A stretch of DNA of 64,000 nt from Rhizobium acidisoli (GTDB taxonomy: Bacteria; Pseudomonadota; Alphaproteobacteria; Rhizobiales; Rhizobiaceae). The notes below the pieces were generated by a model. The model did no database searches and was not told the origin of the DNA. It saw nothing but the letters and a program-made list of their open reading frames with translations. The translations under genes and the position numbers were made by a program. The stretch spans positions 781,858 to 845,857 of the forward strand of contig NZ_CP035002.1 of the NCBI RefSeq assembly GCF_002531755.2. Reading direction: 5' to 3'. How positions within the stretch are numbered: the first letter of the stretch is position 1; each line of letters starts with the position of its first letter. This document shows, piece after piece, positions 44,686 to 52,758 of the stretch.

Positions 44686-45747
44686 GTGATTAAGCAGATT
44701 GATCTCATGTTCCGCACCATGGTCGCGGAACTCCAGCAACGGGCATTTGATGATGATTGGGCGGAAGATTTCCCGCCATCGGGTAGATTCGTGCCGGTGG
44801 CAGTCGATGGTCGGCGTTATTGGTATTTCGACCAACCCGACGGTGAGGGTGGGCAGAAGCGCCGGTATGTCGGACCTGCCGACGATCCCTCGATTTCGGA
44901 ACGGGTCGAAACCTTCAAGGGTGAGAAATCAGATTATAAGGCTCGCCGTAAGTTCGTTTCCACGCTAACGCGTGAAGCCGGTTTGATTGCCGCTGATCGC
45001 TTTACCGGCGATATCGTACAGGTCCTTGCCAAGGCCGGTCTCTTCCGGCTGCGCGGTGTTCTCATCGGGACCGTCGCTTTTCAATGCTACTCGGCATATC
45101 TTGGCATCCGCCTGCCCTCGGCCGCGATCCTAACAGGTGATGCAGACATAGCCCAGGATTTCGCGATCTCCGCTGAGGTGGCGGATTCGCTGCCGCCGAT
45201 CCTCGATCTCCTAAAAGGGCTTGATCCAACGTTCGGGGCCGTGCCGCATATCAGCGGCAGCTCTCGATCTCATGCTTTTCGGAATCAAACCGGTTACAGG
45301 GTCGAGTTCATGACGACGAACAGGGGAGCCGAAGAATATTCGGACAAACCCGCCAACATGCCCGCACTTGGTGGTGCGTCAGCCGAACCGCTAAGATTCA
45401 TGGATTTCTTGATCCGCGATCCCGTTCGTTCGATCTTGCTACATGGTGCCGGTATCTCAGTTGTCATCCCTGATCCTTGCAGGTACGCGGTGCACAAGCT
45501 TATCATTGCCGGTCGGCGCCAAAATGACGCCGGCGGCCAAGCCAAGCGGGATAAAGACCTCAGACAGGCAGGAATGCTATTCGACGCCCTGCCGGTCACG
45601 GGCCATGGGCCTTCACTGGTTGATGCCCTGGAAGAGGCATGGGATCGCGGGCCTGCGTGGAAGCTGGCGATCTCGGAAGCAGCCGAAACCATGCACAAGG
45701 AATATGGGGGCGCTATCAATCGAATGGTTGGCATTCTCAAGAGATGA
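44686..45747 (+). CDS. GSU2403-family nucleotidyltransferase-fold protein
   Basis: This 353-residue protein has a basic N-terminal region (YWYFDQPDGEGGQKRRYVGP) and a nucleotidyltransferase core at about residues 125-200: VLIGTVAFQCYSAYLGI, then TGDADIAQDFAI, with a possible metal-binding DAD pair. The C-terminal part holds DFLIRDPVRSILLH, YAVHKLIIAGRR and AKRDKDLRQAGMLF. The GSU2403 family is uncharacterised but shares the fold of MNT/AbiEii-type toxins, so an RNA- or protein-modifying role is possible. It is a lone gene with its own palindromic operator, and starts at GTG after AGAGGCAGCC. A decayed second copy lies at 47972. Confidence 0.75.
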   Translation: MIKQIDLMFRTMVAELQQRAFDDDWAEDFPPSGRFVPVAVDGRRYWYFDQPDGEGGQKRRYVGPADDPSISERVETFKGEKSDYKARRKFVSTLTREAGLIAADRFTGDIVQVLAKAGLFRLRGVLIGTVAFQCYSAYLGIRLPSAAILTGDADIAQDFAISAEVADSLPPILDLLKGLDPTFGAVPHISGSSRSHAFRNQTGYRVEFMTTNRGAEEYSDKPANMPALGGASAEPLRFMDFLIRDPVRSILLHGAGISVVIPDPCRYAVHKLIIAGRRQNDAGGQAKRDKDLRQAGMLFDALPVTGHGPSLVDALEEAWDRGPAWKLAISEAAETMHKEYGGAINRMVGILKR

Positions 45748-46264
45748 CGGTTAGGCCGCTTGAAAAGGTCCCTACGACAACGCTTATTCGCATCAGGTTG
45801 TGCTGGGCCTAAGTTTTGTCAGACTCAGCTCTTCACGCCGCTCTCTAGACCTAATCCAAAATCTCGGCGGCCAATCCTGCCATGTCCTACGGAAGAAAGC
45901 GACCATAGTGCAGGAGAAACGTGCAGGCCCCCAGTTCGTATACCGTCAAGGCGTAGGAGTGGGCTTCCTGAGTTCCTGTGTTTATTGCTATTATCCAGGA
46001 CGATGCCCATGGGCCGAGATGCCGGACGATGCAACTGGTGTTGCCTTTGCGGCCGACCATGATCGCAACGGCGCTATAGCATGCCGCCGGTATCGCGGTA
46101 GCGTTTTTTATCGGCAAGGCCCGCGAACGCCATTGGCGCATCGTCATGCAATCGGCAGGCTGGATCGCCGCAATCGCTAGCGTCGGGCTACTCACCGGCC
46201 TTCTCTGACATCTCGGATCACCGCAGCACAGCCGGGCGTATCGTCGCCATACCGAAGCCGGTTG
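45748..46264 (+). pseudogene. mostly non-coding; remnant of a small membrane protein at 46082-46208
   Basis: After the nucleotidyltransferase the sequence is largely empty. One plus-strand frame between a TAG and a TGA reads AAGIAVAFFIGKARERHWR then QSAGWIAAIASVGLLTGLL, two hydrophobic helices such as those ending HupE/UreJ-like membrane proteins. No start or full domain exists, so it is a fragment. Confidence 0.35.
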
Positions 46265-47149
46265 CTATGCTGCCGGCTCCAGCATAGCGGACCAGGCGAC
46301 GAAACCAATGACGGCGATTGCAAGGACTATCTCCGCCATGGTTCCTATCGCCAGAGCGCGGGAACCGCGATGTCGGACTATTCGGGGCACGAGGATATAG
46401 CGGTTCGTGATAGCGGCCAGGATCATCGCCGCGACCAGCCCGATCTTGACTGTCAACAGCCGCTGATACTCGAACGTCCAATCCGTCGGAAGTCCATCGA
46501 GGATGAACAGCATGTTGGTGACGCCGGACAGAATAACGCCGGCGATGGCAAGATGTCCTGCCATCGAGAAATGGCTCAACGCGGCTCGTGCTTGATCGCG
46601 AGTGCTGGAATCCTCAAGTCGAGGCAGGATCAGAAAAACGGGCAAAAGGGCGCCGACCCAGGCGCCACCCGCCAGCAGATGGACGACGTCGTTTGCCTGA
46701 TGCAGGACGCCGCGCCAGCCATCATTCATCACCGCATGTCCGGTGAAAGAAAGGCTGGCGAGAAGAAGGGCGCTCACGATTGCTGTCGCAGCGACGTTCA
46801 TGCTGCCTGGAACGAACCCCGTGAAGAGAAGCAGGATGGTCGCGACGATTTGGCAGCACCAGGCGGTGCCGACGGTCGTATCGAACGCGATAGCAAGGAG
46901 CATGTCCGGATTCAATGCATCCGGCCAGCCATTGCCAATCATTGCTGACCGTATCGGCAGTAGGACGATCGCCGATACGCCGACGCAGGCAACTGCGATC
47001 CGCCGATGCGGCGCAAGCTGCGCCCAGATCTGCCGTTGCAGATCCTGTGGCACCATCGTGCATAGATAGGCGCCGGCACCCCATAGGAAAAGGCCAGCGC
47101 CGTCAAAGAGGAAGCGGCAGACGAAGAGCGCCGCGTCGGGGCCGATCAC
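46265..47149 (-). CDS. copD: copper resistance membrane protein CopD
   Basis: This 294-residue inner-membrane protein has about eight helices. Copper-related markers include SLSFTGHAVMNDG near residue 145, HQANDVVHLLAGGAWVGALLP (conserved His and Trp), and TNRYILVP near the C-terminus. CopD imports or handles copper together with periplasmic CopC. The GTG start overlaps the stop of the copC remnant (GTGA), so the operon order copC-copD is preserved. The gene itself looks intact, but its partner is broken. Confidence 0.85.
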   Translation of the reverse strand: MIGPDAALFVCRFLFDGAGLFLWGAGAYLCTMVPQDLQRQIWAQLAPHRRIAVACVGVSAIVLLPIRSAMIGNGWPDALNPDMLLAIAFDTTVGTAWCCQIVATILLLFTGFVPGSMNVAATAIVSALLLASLSFTGHAVMNDGWRGVLHQANDVVHLLAGGAWVGALLPVFLILPRLEDSSTRDQARAALSHFSMAGHLAIAGVILSGVTNMLFILDGLPTDWTFEYQRLLTVKIGLVAAMILAAITNRYILVPRIVRHRGSRALAIGTMAEIVLAIAVIGFVAWSAMLEPAA

Positions 47150-47290
47150 GGCGTCACGGTAAAGCTATAGCTGCCGTTGGTCTTATGGCCGTCGTTCGAA
47201 AGCGCTTGCCATTCGACGGTGATTTGCCGGCTGCCAGCTTCTCGGAGACCGGCACCTTCAGCGCCCCAGCGCATTGATCGAGTGGGCCAT
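47146..47290 (-). pseudogene. copC: copper-binding protein CopC, C-terminal remnant
   Basis: The minus-strand frames give LKVPVSEKLAAG, then after a one-base shift QITVEWQALSNDGHKTNG and YSFTV. This matches the CopC ending (Y-x-V-x-W-x-x-x-S-x-D-G-H-x-x-x-G-x-x-x-F-x-V) with its copper-binding His. The signal peptide and N-terminal copper site are missing; the upstream sequence runs into the SCO fragment. It cannot serve as a copper chaperone. Confidence 0.7.
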
Positions 47291-47526
47291 TTCATAAAGC
47301 GTCGTAGGGCAGACCTCCTGGCAACGCGTGGACCCGAAATATACCAGCGAGGGATGGCCCTTTGAAGAGCGATTGATCGACGGGCTGCCCCTGGTCGTCG
47401 ATCAGCGCTAAGGTGGCATCAAGCGGACGGGCCCTGGGTTCCGCCAGATAAAGCGAGAACATGAGGGTGATGAGCGACGCCACGAAGACGGCGCTCAGGG
47501 CGGCGAGCAAGAGTCCTCGGTTTCAT
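47290..47526 (-). pseudogene. SCO1/SenC copper-chaperone fragment, frameshifted
   Basis: The ATG (47526) overlaps the previous stop, but a frame change follows. The continuing frame has a membrane anchor (LLAALSAVFVASLITLMFSL), a TLALIDDQGQPV strand and SLFKGPSL. After another shift it reads VYFGSTRCQEVCPTTLYEM, with the CxxxC copper-binding motif of SCO proteins, and soon ends by fusion to CopC. SCO proteins deliver copper to cytochrome oxidase. The second half, including the metal-binding His, is gone. Confidence 0.7.
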
Positions 47527-47740
47527 TGGGCGTGCCCCTCGTGACCAGGATGCCCGCATTGATTTTCCGAGCCGCTTGATTGCCTGCTCCAGCGATCAAT
47601 CGCAGTCCGATAGTTCTGACGGGCTGAGCTTTTGGGAAGCAGCGCCGGCACGCAGCGGATCGTAAGCCAGTTTCCAGATCGGACTTCACCTGTGGTGAGC
47701 GGCGTCGACACCGTGGCGCCGGGCCGCGCACGCGACGCCA
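47523..47740 (-). pseudogene. remnant ending in a His/Cys-rich metal-binding tail
   Basis: A minus-strand frame ends with NQCGHPGHEGHAQ and a TGA that overlaps the SCO start (ATGA). The tail looks metal-binding and fits a copper operon. Upstream residues (GEVRSGNWLTIRC) do not match a family I know, and no start with a ribosome-binding site is visible. Confidence 0.35.
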
Positions 47741-47749
47741 CGGCGGTGG

Positions 47750-47845
47750 CCATGCTTCGGTTACCTGGAAACCGGCATTGCGCAGCGCTTCGATGAGGGT
47801 GAGCCGAATAAGCGGCTCGTCTCAAACGAGAACACAATGAGGGAC
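47750..47845 (-). pseudogene. response-regulator receiver fragment
   Basis: The minus-strand translation VLV-stop-DEPLIRLTLIEALRNAGFQVTEA is the first strand-helix unit of a receiver domain, with the acidic DE pair and an in-frame TGA in place of the expected VED residues. It is the second decayed receiver in the window. Confidence 0.6.
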
Positions 47846-47971
47846 CGTGCGGTTGCCGCGCCATCTCCAACCCCAATGCGCGGGACGGCCACACGAATGC
47901 GCCCACCCTGATGCTGTCTGTAGGTTCAGTCGCGGCCATCTGGCTTCAGCGCTGGAAAGCCGACCTTCAGC

Positions 47972-48265
47972 CGCGGTCTCAAGACATACGTGGAACCGTG
48001 GTTCCGATGACTACGTCGACCAACCGGCGGAGATGCCCGCCCTTGGTGCCGCCGACACACTGACGGGCAGGGGCTGGCGAAGCGAGAGAAGGACATTCGT
48101 CAAGCTGCGCTGCTCTTTGGAGCCCTGCAGCAGACAAGACGATCTGCCGACTTGGCGCTCGTCTACAACGAAGCGTGGGAGCGCGGGCAAGCTTGGAAAG
48201 ACGCTATTCTAACCGGCGCGGGAGGTCCTGATCGACGGCGCAAAAAAGAACCGCGAAAAAGTTGA
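47972..48265 (+). pseudogene. GSU2403-family nucleotidyltransferase, decayed copy
   Basis: Two plus-strand pieces match the C-terminal half of the protein at 44686. NRGSDDYVDQPAEMPALGAA corresponds to NRGAEEYSDKPANMPALGGA, and AKREKDIRQAALLFGAL with NEAWERGQAWKDAI corresponds to AKRDKDLRQAGMLFDAL with EEAWDRGPAWKLAI. About 60 residues between them are deleted and the frame changes. The pieces are diverged from the intact copy, so this is not a recent duplication. Confidence 0.7.
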
Positions 48266-48315
48266 ACTTCCGTTTCGCGCGATAACGCAGAACAACACAT
48301 CGAAAGATATCCGCC

Positions 48316-48555
48316 TCAGTGGGTGCTGAGTTCGGCCTCTTCTGCTGCGGCTAGAAATTCCCTTCGGGCATCCTCGGCACCAATGCGACCAGCAATGGCT
48401 GCGCTACAGGCATTGCGAGCCTTGATGAAACGCAGGCCCGATCTCTTTGGCCACAGGTCCGTGAGGACAATCATCGCGTCGAATGGACCGGTGACGGTTC
48501 TGTATCCGGAGACACCGAAGGCGACCTCGACCGGTTTGCTCCATTTTTCCGACAT
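48316..48555 (-). CDS. DUF982 family protein
   Basis: This 79-residue protein matches the DUF982 pattern: an initial strand pair (KPVEVAFGVSGYRTVTGP), AMIVLTDLWPKRSG, then helices ARNACSAAIAGRIGAEDARREFLAAAEEA. The family is abundant in rhizobia and has no known activity. GGAGG precedes the ATG on the minus strand. Two other family members lie at 44131 (broken) and 60403. Confidence 0.85.
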   Translation of the reverse strand: MSEKWSKPVEVAFGVSGYRTVTGPFDAMIVLTDLWPKRSGLRFIKARNACSAAIAGRIGAEDARREFLAAAEEAELSTH

Positions 48556-49025
48556 GTTATGCCTCCAGAAAGGCGCTCTTTGTGGCGGCCTTGCGACCTC
48601 AAGATGGTTACGGGATCTGCAGGGTCAAGGCTTCGGTCAGGAAGCGTACACGCGAAAGCGCGAGCCGCCAAAGCTTGAGCTTTTGCGGCGTGCCTTCGAA
48701 GTTCATGGCAACCGCGGTCGCGACGATTTCGATAGGACCGAGCCGTTCCGCAGTCGCGTTCATCAACAGGTCGCGGGATTTCGAATTGCCGCGCCGCTGC
48801 ACGCTTGGAACAATATTCCATCGCGCACATATGTCGCCCTCGCCGCCCGATCGCCTGCTGCAGGGCTCGCGCGATTAATGGAGCAGGGGTTTCGACCCGG
48901 ACAGGTTAATAAAGCTTACCGGCGGTATGAACATGGGAAATCTTCTCTGTTTGGACCACACGAACAATAGTTTCCCTTTTCTTCGGGCGCACTCTTCGAG
49001 AAAAAACAAGATTGCGCGGCGCCCG
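48556..49025. other. intergenic region
   Basis: The overlapping open frames on both strands lack ribosome-binding sites or known motifs. A 50-residue minus-strand frame (48608 to about 48763, start MNATAERLGPIEIV) is the most gene-like but unsupported. Confidence 0.3.
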
Positions 49026-49050
49026 GGAACATTCTCGTCGGGGCGAAGTT
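49026..49050 (+). promoter_or_regulatory. EcfG-like promoter candidate
   Basis: GGAAC (49026-49030), 16 bases, AGTT (49047-49050), 20 bases before the MBL-hydrolase start at 49070. Confidence 0.4.
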
Positions 49051-49069
49051 CGTTGCGTTCACGAAGGAG

Positions 49070-49960
49070 ATGGCCATGGTTGTACAGCTTTCGCTCGAAA
49101 CCGGTGACATTGCGCCCACTGAGGAAACCGGCTCTGGCGCGTTAGTATTCGCAGCCGATCTCGCATATCGCCTGATGTCGATCGTCAATGTGATTTTCTA
49201 TGGCGACCCCGCAATGGGTAACGGCTGGGTGCTGATCGATACGGGTCTGCCGACGTCGAAGAATACGATCGTCAAAACGGCGCAAGCGCGTTTCGGCCAA
49301 GGCACACGGCCAGCGGCAATCATCATGACGCATGGCCATTTCGACCATTCCGGCTCCCTGGAGGCGCTCGCACGACATTGGAAGGTTCCGGTATATGCAC
49401 ATCCTCTCGAATTTCCGTACCTCGACGGGCGAGCTTCCTATCCGCCAGCAGATGCCTTAGTTGGAGGGGGCGCGATGGCGCTGCTGACGCCTCTCTTTCC
49501 ACGCTCGCCCGTTGACGTGCGTCAGTGGCTGAAAATGCTTCCGCCGGATCAGAGCGTACCAGCTATGCCAGGATGGAAGTGGCTGCACACGCCAGGGCAC
49601 TCGCCCGGTCACATCTCGTTGTTCCGTGAAAGTGACCGCACCATGATCGCGGGCGACGCGATCGTCACGACAGGCCAGGAATCAATTTACGAGGTCATGA
49701 CGCAAAAACCGGAGATGCACGGGCCGCCGCGGTACCTGACACCCGATTGGGAAGATGCCGAACGATCCGTTGCCATGCTGGCTAATCTGGAACCGGAACT
49801 CGTCATCACGGGGCACGGCCCGCCAGTACGGGGAGAACACATGCGTGCTTGTCTCCACGAGCTCGCCGCAAATTTTTCGGCGATTGCGATACCTGAGGGA
49901 CGACCGTATGTGCTTGACCCGGCAAAGCCTGGCAAGAGCGGAAACGACGCCTACCGGTAG
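49070..49960 (+). CDS. MBL-fold metallo-hydrolase
   Basis: This 296-residue protein has the zinc-binding motif MTHGHFDHSGSLEAL (HxHxDH form), a later metal-ligand histidine in HTPGHSPGHISLF, the aspartate in IAGDAIVTT and a final VITGHGPP. It resembles hydrolases for lactones, glutathione thioesters or other small esters; the substrate is unknown. No signal peptide is present. GAAGGAG sits just upstream of the ATG, and an EcfG-like promoter precedes it. Confidence 0.85.
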   Translation: MAMVVQLSLETGDIAPTEETGSGALVFAADLAYRLMSIVNVIFYGDPAMGNGWVLIDTGLPTSKNTIVKTAQARFGQGTRPAAIIMTHGHFDHSGSLEALARHWKVPVYAHPLEFPYLDGRASYPPADALVGGGAMALLTPLFPRSPVDVRQWLKMLPPDQSVPAMPGWKWLHTPGHSPGHISLFRESDRTMIAGDAIVTTGQESIYEVMTQKPEMHGPPRYLTPDWEDAERSVAMLANLEPELVITGHGPPVRGEHMRACLHELAANFSAIAIPEGRPYVLDPAKPGKSGNDAYR

Positions 49961-50122
49961 ATACAACCATTGCAGGGAACTGGCGAAGGTCTTCCCGCCA
50001 ACGATGTCCTCATGGGTCAATGCAGACGACGTAAGCAAAAAATGGGCACTTTTACTGTGCAAGGCGCGAATGCCTTCATCCGAGAGCCGACCAAGAGGCG
50101 CCTCGCTACCGGGAGAACGACG

Positions 50123-50506
50123 ATGACTACACCGCTCGGACGCGTTCGGGGTTTGGGATCTGCTAAAGGAGGCACCCGAGCCTACGTTCTCAAACAAGCT
50201 TCGGGATTGGCATTAGGTATCTTGACCCCCTATTTGATCGGGATCGGTATCTATCTGTTTGGACGAAATCGCGACTTTGTCGTTGCTTCGATCGGCAGCT
50301 TCTGGATTGGCCCTGCCCTCTTTGCATTTATTTTCCTGAGCGCCATCCATATGGACTTCGGCATGCGGACGATCATTGAAGACTACGTTCATGGCCATCT
50401 GAGAAAGCTCGCCCTGCTGCTCCTGAATTCGGCCTTCACGTGGCTGGTATGTGTATTGTCTGTCTTCGCCATCCTCCGGATGATGTTCGATGCGGCACAG
50501 CAATAG
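50123..50506 (+). CDS. SdhD-like succinate dehydrogenase membrane anchor, solitary
   Basis: This 127-residue protein has three membrane helices. It begins with TPLGRVRGLGSAKGGT and has MRTIIEDYVHGHLRKLALLLLN near the middle, which matches the haem- and quinone-side segment of SdhD proteins (MxxxxxDY). GGGAGAACG precedes the ATG. No sdhC, sdhA or sdhB is adjacent, so it is an orphan paralogue. It could modify complex II under stress, act alone, or be a relic. Confidence 0.7.
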   Translation: MTTPLGRVRGLGSAKGGTRAYVLKQASGLALGILTPYLIGIGIYLFGRNRDFVVASIGSFWIGPALFAFIFLSAIHMDFGMRTIIEDYVHGHLRKLALLLLNSAFTWLVCVLSVFAILRMMFDAAQQ

Positions 50507-50681
50507 GGATTTACAAACATTGCATCGAGTCTTTCTCGCAACACATAAGCAGGAACTTTGATTCTGGCCGGATTCGGATGGATTAAAGCGTTTCAGTTAC
50601 GGTATCCGTGGGAGCGCAAAGCGATTTCGCGAGCGGGACAGCTAGAGATGGCACGTCCTTATCTCCTAAAGCAGGACCTTG

Positions 50682-50930
50682 ATGAACGCGGATATGATAG
50701 CCGCCTGGGCGGTTGAGAATGGATTCCAAGCGATGGATTCCGGAAATTATCGGCGCCATGACAATGCAGGCGTGATCACGATCGAGATAAAGAGGATGTC
50801 ATTCCTCCTCATCGATGAGAGGCAAGGATTGCAACCGCGCCTCATATCGCGATTGTTTAAAGATATGTCCCTCACAAGCGGGAGCGGCCGCTTGCAGGGT
50901 CTTCTTCGTGACCGCAATCCCAATCATTGA
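50682..50930 (+). CDS. hypothetical protein
   Basis: This encodes 82 residues with a mixed helical and strand pattern (MIAAWAVENGFQAM, GVITIEIKRMSFLLIDE) and no membrane part. A GCAGGACC site precedes the ATG. No family was recognised. It could be one of the small DUF proteins typical of rhizobial plasmids. Confidence 0.5.
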   Translation: MNADMIAAWAVENGFQAMDSGNYRRHDNAGVITIEIKRMSFLLIDERQGLQPRLISRLFKDMSLTSGSGRLQGLLRDRNPNH

Positions 50931-51016
50931 GCGCTTACGCTATCCCTCAGCCCAGCCAATTCAGGTGGCGGGCCATGGCTGACGCCGATGAGCACCGTCG
51001 CAAACGTTCTACACTT

Positions 51017-52069
51017 TCAATATTTCTTCTTGCGAACGATCTTGTTGCCGCGGGGTCCGCTCACAACCGGTGTTCGATCGCGGTTTTCTGCAAGCAGGTT
51101 CCGCCAGCGTTCCAGGCGATCGGCGGCCAGGGCACCGCTTGCGACAGCCGCCTGAACGGCGCACCCCGGTTCATGGGCATGCGTGCAATCGCGAAAGCGG
51201 CAAAGCGGCGCCAGTTCGGTTATTTCAGCAAAGAGGGTGTCGATACCGTCGGAAACATCACTGACGTAAAGCGTTCTTATTCCCGGTGTATCGATGACCC
51301 AGCCGCCGCCTGAAATTGCATGCAGGGATCGCGCCGTGGTTGTGTGGCGGCCCTGCGCGTCATATTCGCGGATAGTCCCTGTCTTTTGCTTTGTGTCAGA
51401 GCCGGGCCCAGTCATGGTGTTCACCAGCGTTGATTTTCCGACACCAGACGATCCCACCAGCGCAACCGTCTGGCCAACGCCGCACCAAGGCCTCAACAGG
51501 GAAACGGCGTCCGCGGAGCGGCCATTCAAGGCAATGACAGGCAGATCGCGCCGCAAAGCCTCGGCTTGCGCTTGGAATATGCCGGCATCTTCCGCGGTGT
51601 CAGCCTTCGTCAGCACAATTACCGGATTGCTCCCGGCCTGGTTGGCCATGATCAGGTAACGTTCCAGCCGAGCAAGATTAAAATCGGCGTTGCACGAGGT
51701 CACGATCAACAGGGTGTCGACGTTGGCGGCAACGAGTTGCTGGCCACGTCCGCCTTCCGGGCGTCGTTGAAGGACGCTTTTTCGGTCGAGACGCCTGGTA
51801 AGCGTGTCAGTCAATGCATCGGCAAGAACCCAGTCCCCCACCGCGTAGTCACCAGTACTGGTGTTGGATGGAAATCCCAATCCGACCGGCCCGGTGACAT
51901 CGATCGCCTCTATGCGTGCCCGGTGAACTGAAGCGATGCGCCGGGGGACCAAGTCCGTTTCGCTGGGCTGGACCTGGTCCGCGAAGAATTCAGACCACCC
52001 AAGCAGTTCCAGAGCTGAAGAAAGGTGGGGGCTGGTCAAATCTAGTTCCACATTCGATAAGGTTGCCAT
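51017..52069 (-). CDS. rsgA: ribosome small-subunit-dependent GTPase A
   Basis: This 350-residue circularly permuted GTPase has an OB-fold N-terminus followed by motifs in the order G4 (LTKADT), G1 (GSSGVGKSTLVN) and G3 (DTPGIRTLYV), the hallmark of RsgA. A C-terminal zinc-binding region has CRFRDCTHAHEPGC. RsgA helps late 30S assembly. This is likely an accessory copy on a secondary replicon, which is unusual but seen elsewhere. Confidence 0.92.
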   Translation of the reverse strand: MATLSNVELDLTSPHLSSALELLGWSEFFADQVQPSETDLVPRRIASVHRARIEAIDVTGPVGLGFPSNTSTGDYAVGDWVLADALTDTLTRRLDRKSVLQRRPEGGRGQQLVAANVDTLLIVTSCNADFNLARLERYLIMANQAGSNPVIVLTKADTAEDAGIFQAQAEALRRDLPVIALNGRSADAVSLLRPWCGVGQTVALVGSSGVGKSTLVNTMTGPGSDTKQKTGTIREYDAQGRHTTTARSLHAISGGGWVIDTPGIRTLYVSDVSDGIDTLFAEITELAPLCRFRDCTHAHEPGCAVQAAVASGALAADRLERWRNLLAENRDRTPVVSGPRGNKIVRKKKY

Positions 52070-52104
52070 AAAGGGTTTTTGAATAATCGTCCGCGGCTTC
52101 TCGC

Positions 52105-52281
52105 TTAGTTGCGCGGATGATCCCGTTTTGGCAACGAGGTTGCGTAAGCAGCAGCTTCGCCGGGGTAGGGAAAATCGTCCCCGAGCTGACGGTTGCCATC
52201 GTAGACTTTGAAGGTCGGCCCCTCAACTTCAACGATCTTATAGCCATTCACGTATTCGATCTTCGGTGTTTTCCAGCCCAT
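52105..52281 (-). CDS. small hypothetical protein
   Basis: This encodes 58 residues. The start MGWKTPKIEYVNGYKIVEVEG contains a possible strand pair, and no membrane segment is present. I chose the ATG at 52281 because GGAGAGC sits just before it; an ATG 156 bases upstream has no such site. No family was recognised. Confidence 0.5.
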   Translation of the reverse strand: MGWKTPKIEYVNGYKIVEVEGPTFKVYDGNRQLGDDFPYPGEAAAYATSLPKRDHPRN

Positions 52282-52691
52282 CAAAAGCTCTCCAGTCCGC
52301 TCCGAGGTTCTCTCTGAAGTTGGTGCCAAGACCTCATACTCGGCGGCGTATGACCTATCAGATGCTTTACGATTAGCCAACGCCGGTTCGCTCCCGATCA
52401 AGGCCACCGTTCGTTTGCAAAATCGGTAAAGCGTCACCGCCGGGCTGGTTTACACCTGATTAATGGCGCACATGGCGATCGGTTACTCGACGTGGTCGAG
52501 CTAGTAACAAAGGGGTTGGCTTCGCGTTCCGATGGATGGCTCCATTGATAGAGGCAGCGGCAATTGTTGGAAACTCGCTGCTCCAAGTGAAAGGCGCGAA
52601 CCCTTTTGGAGGTTGCATTCGCCAGGCGGTTGTCGATGAGACGTTGCGAGGATTGGCCTGCTCGTTTCATCACGATCGGGGCTGTTCCCAC
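52282..52691. other. intergenic region, no gene seen
   Basis: About 400 bases between the small gene and the htpG promoter. The open frames on both strands carry no motif or ribosome-binding site I can support. Confidence 0.3.
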
Positions 52692-52720
52692 CTTGAATTT
52701 TCAAACCTGTTTCACCATTT
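52692..52720 (+). promoter_or_regulatory. heat-shock (RpoH-like) promoter candidate
   Basis: CTTGAA (52692-52697), 17 bases, CCATTT (52715-52720) resembles the rhizobial RpoH consensus CTTGAA-N17-CCATnT. It lies 38 bases upstream of htpG. Confidence 0.55.
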
Positions 52721-52758
52721 GATCGGCGCTAATTCGCTTTTCTGGAGAACCCGAGCAC

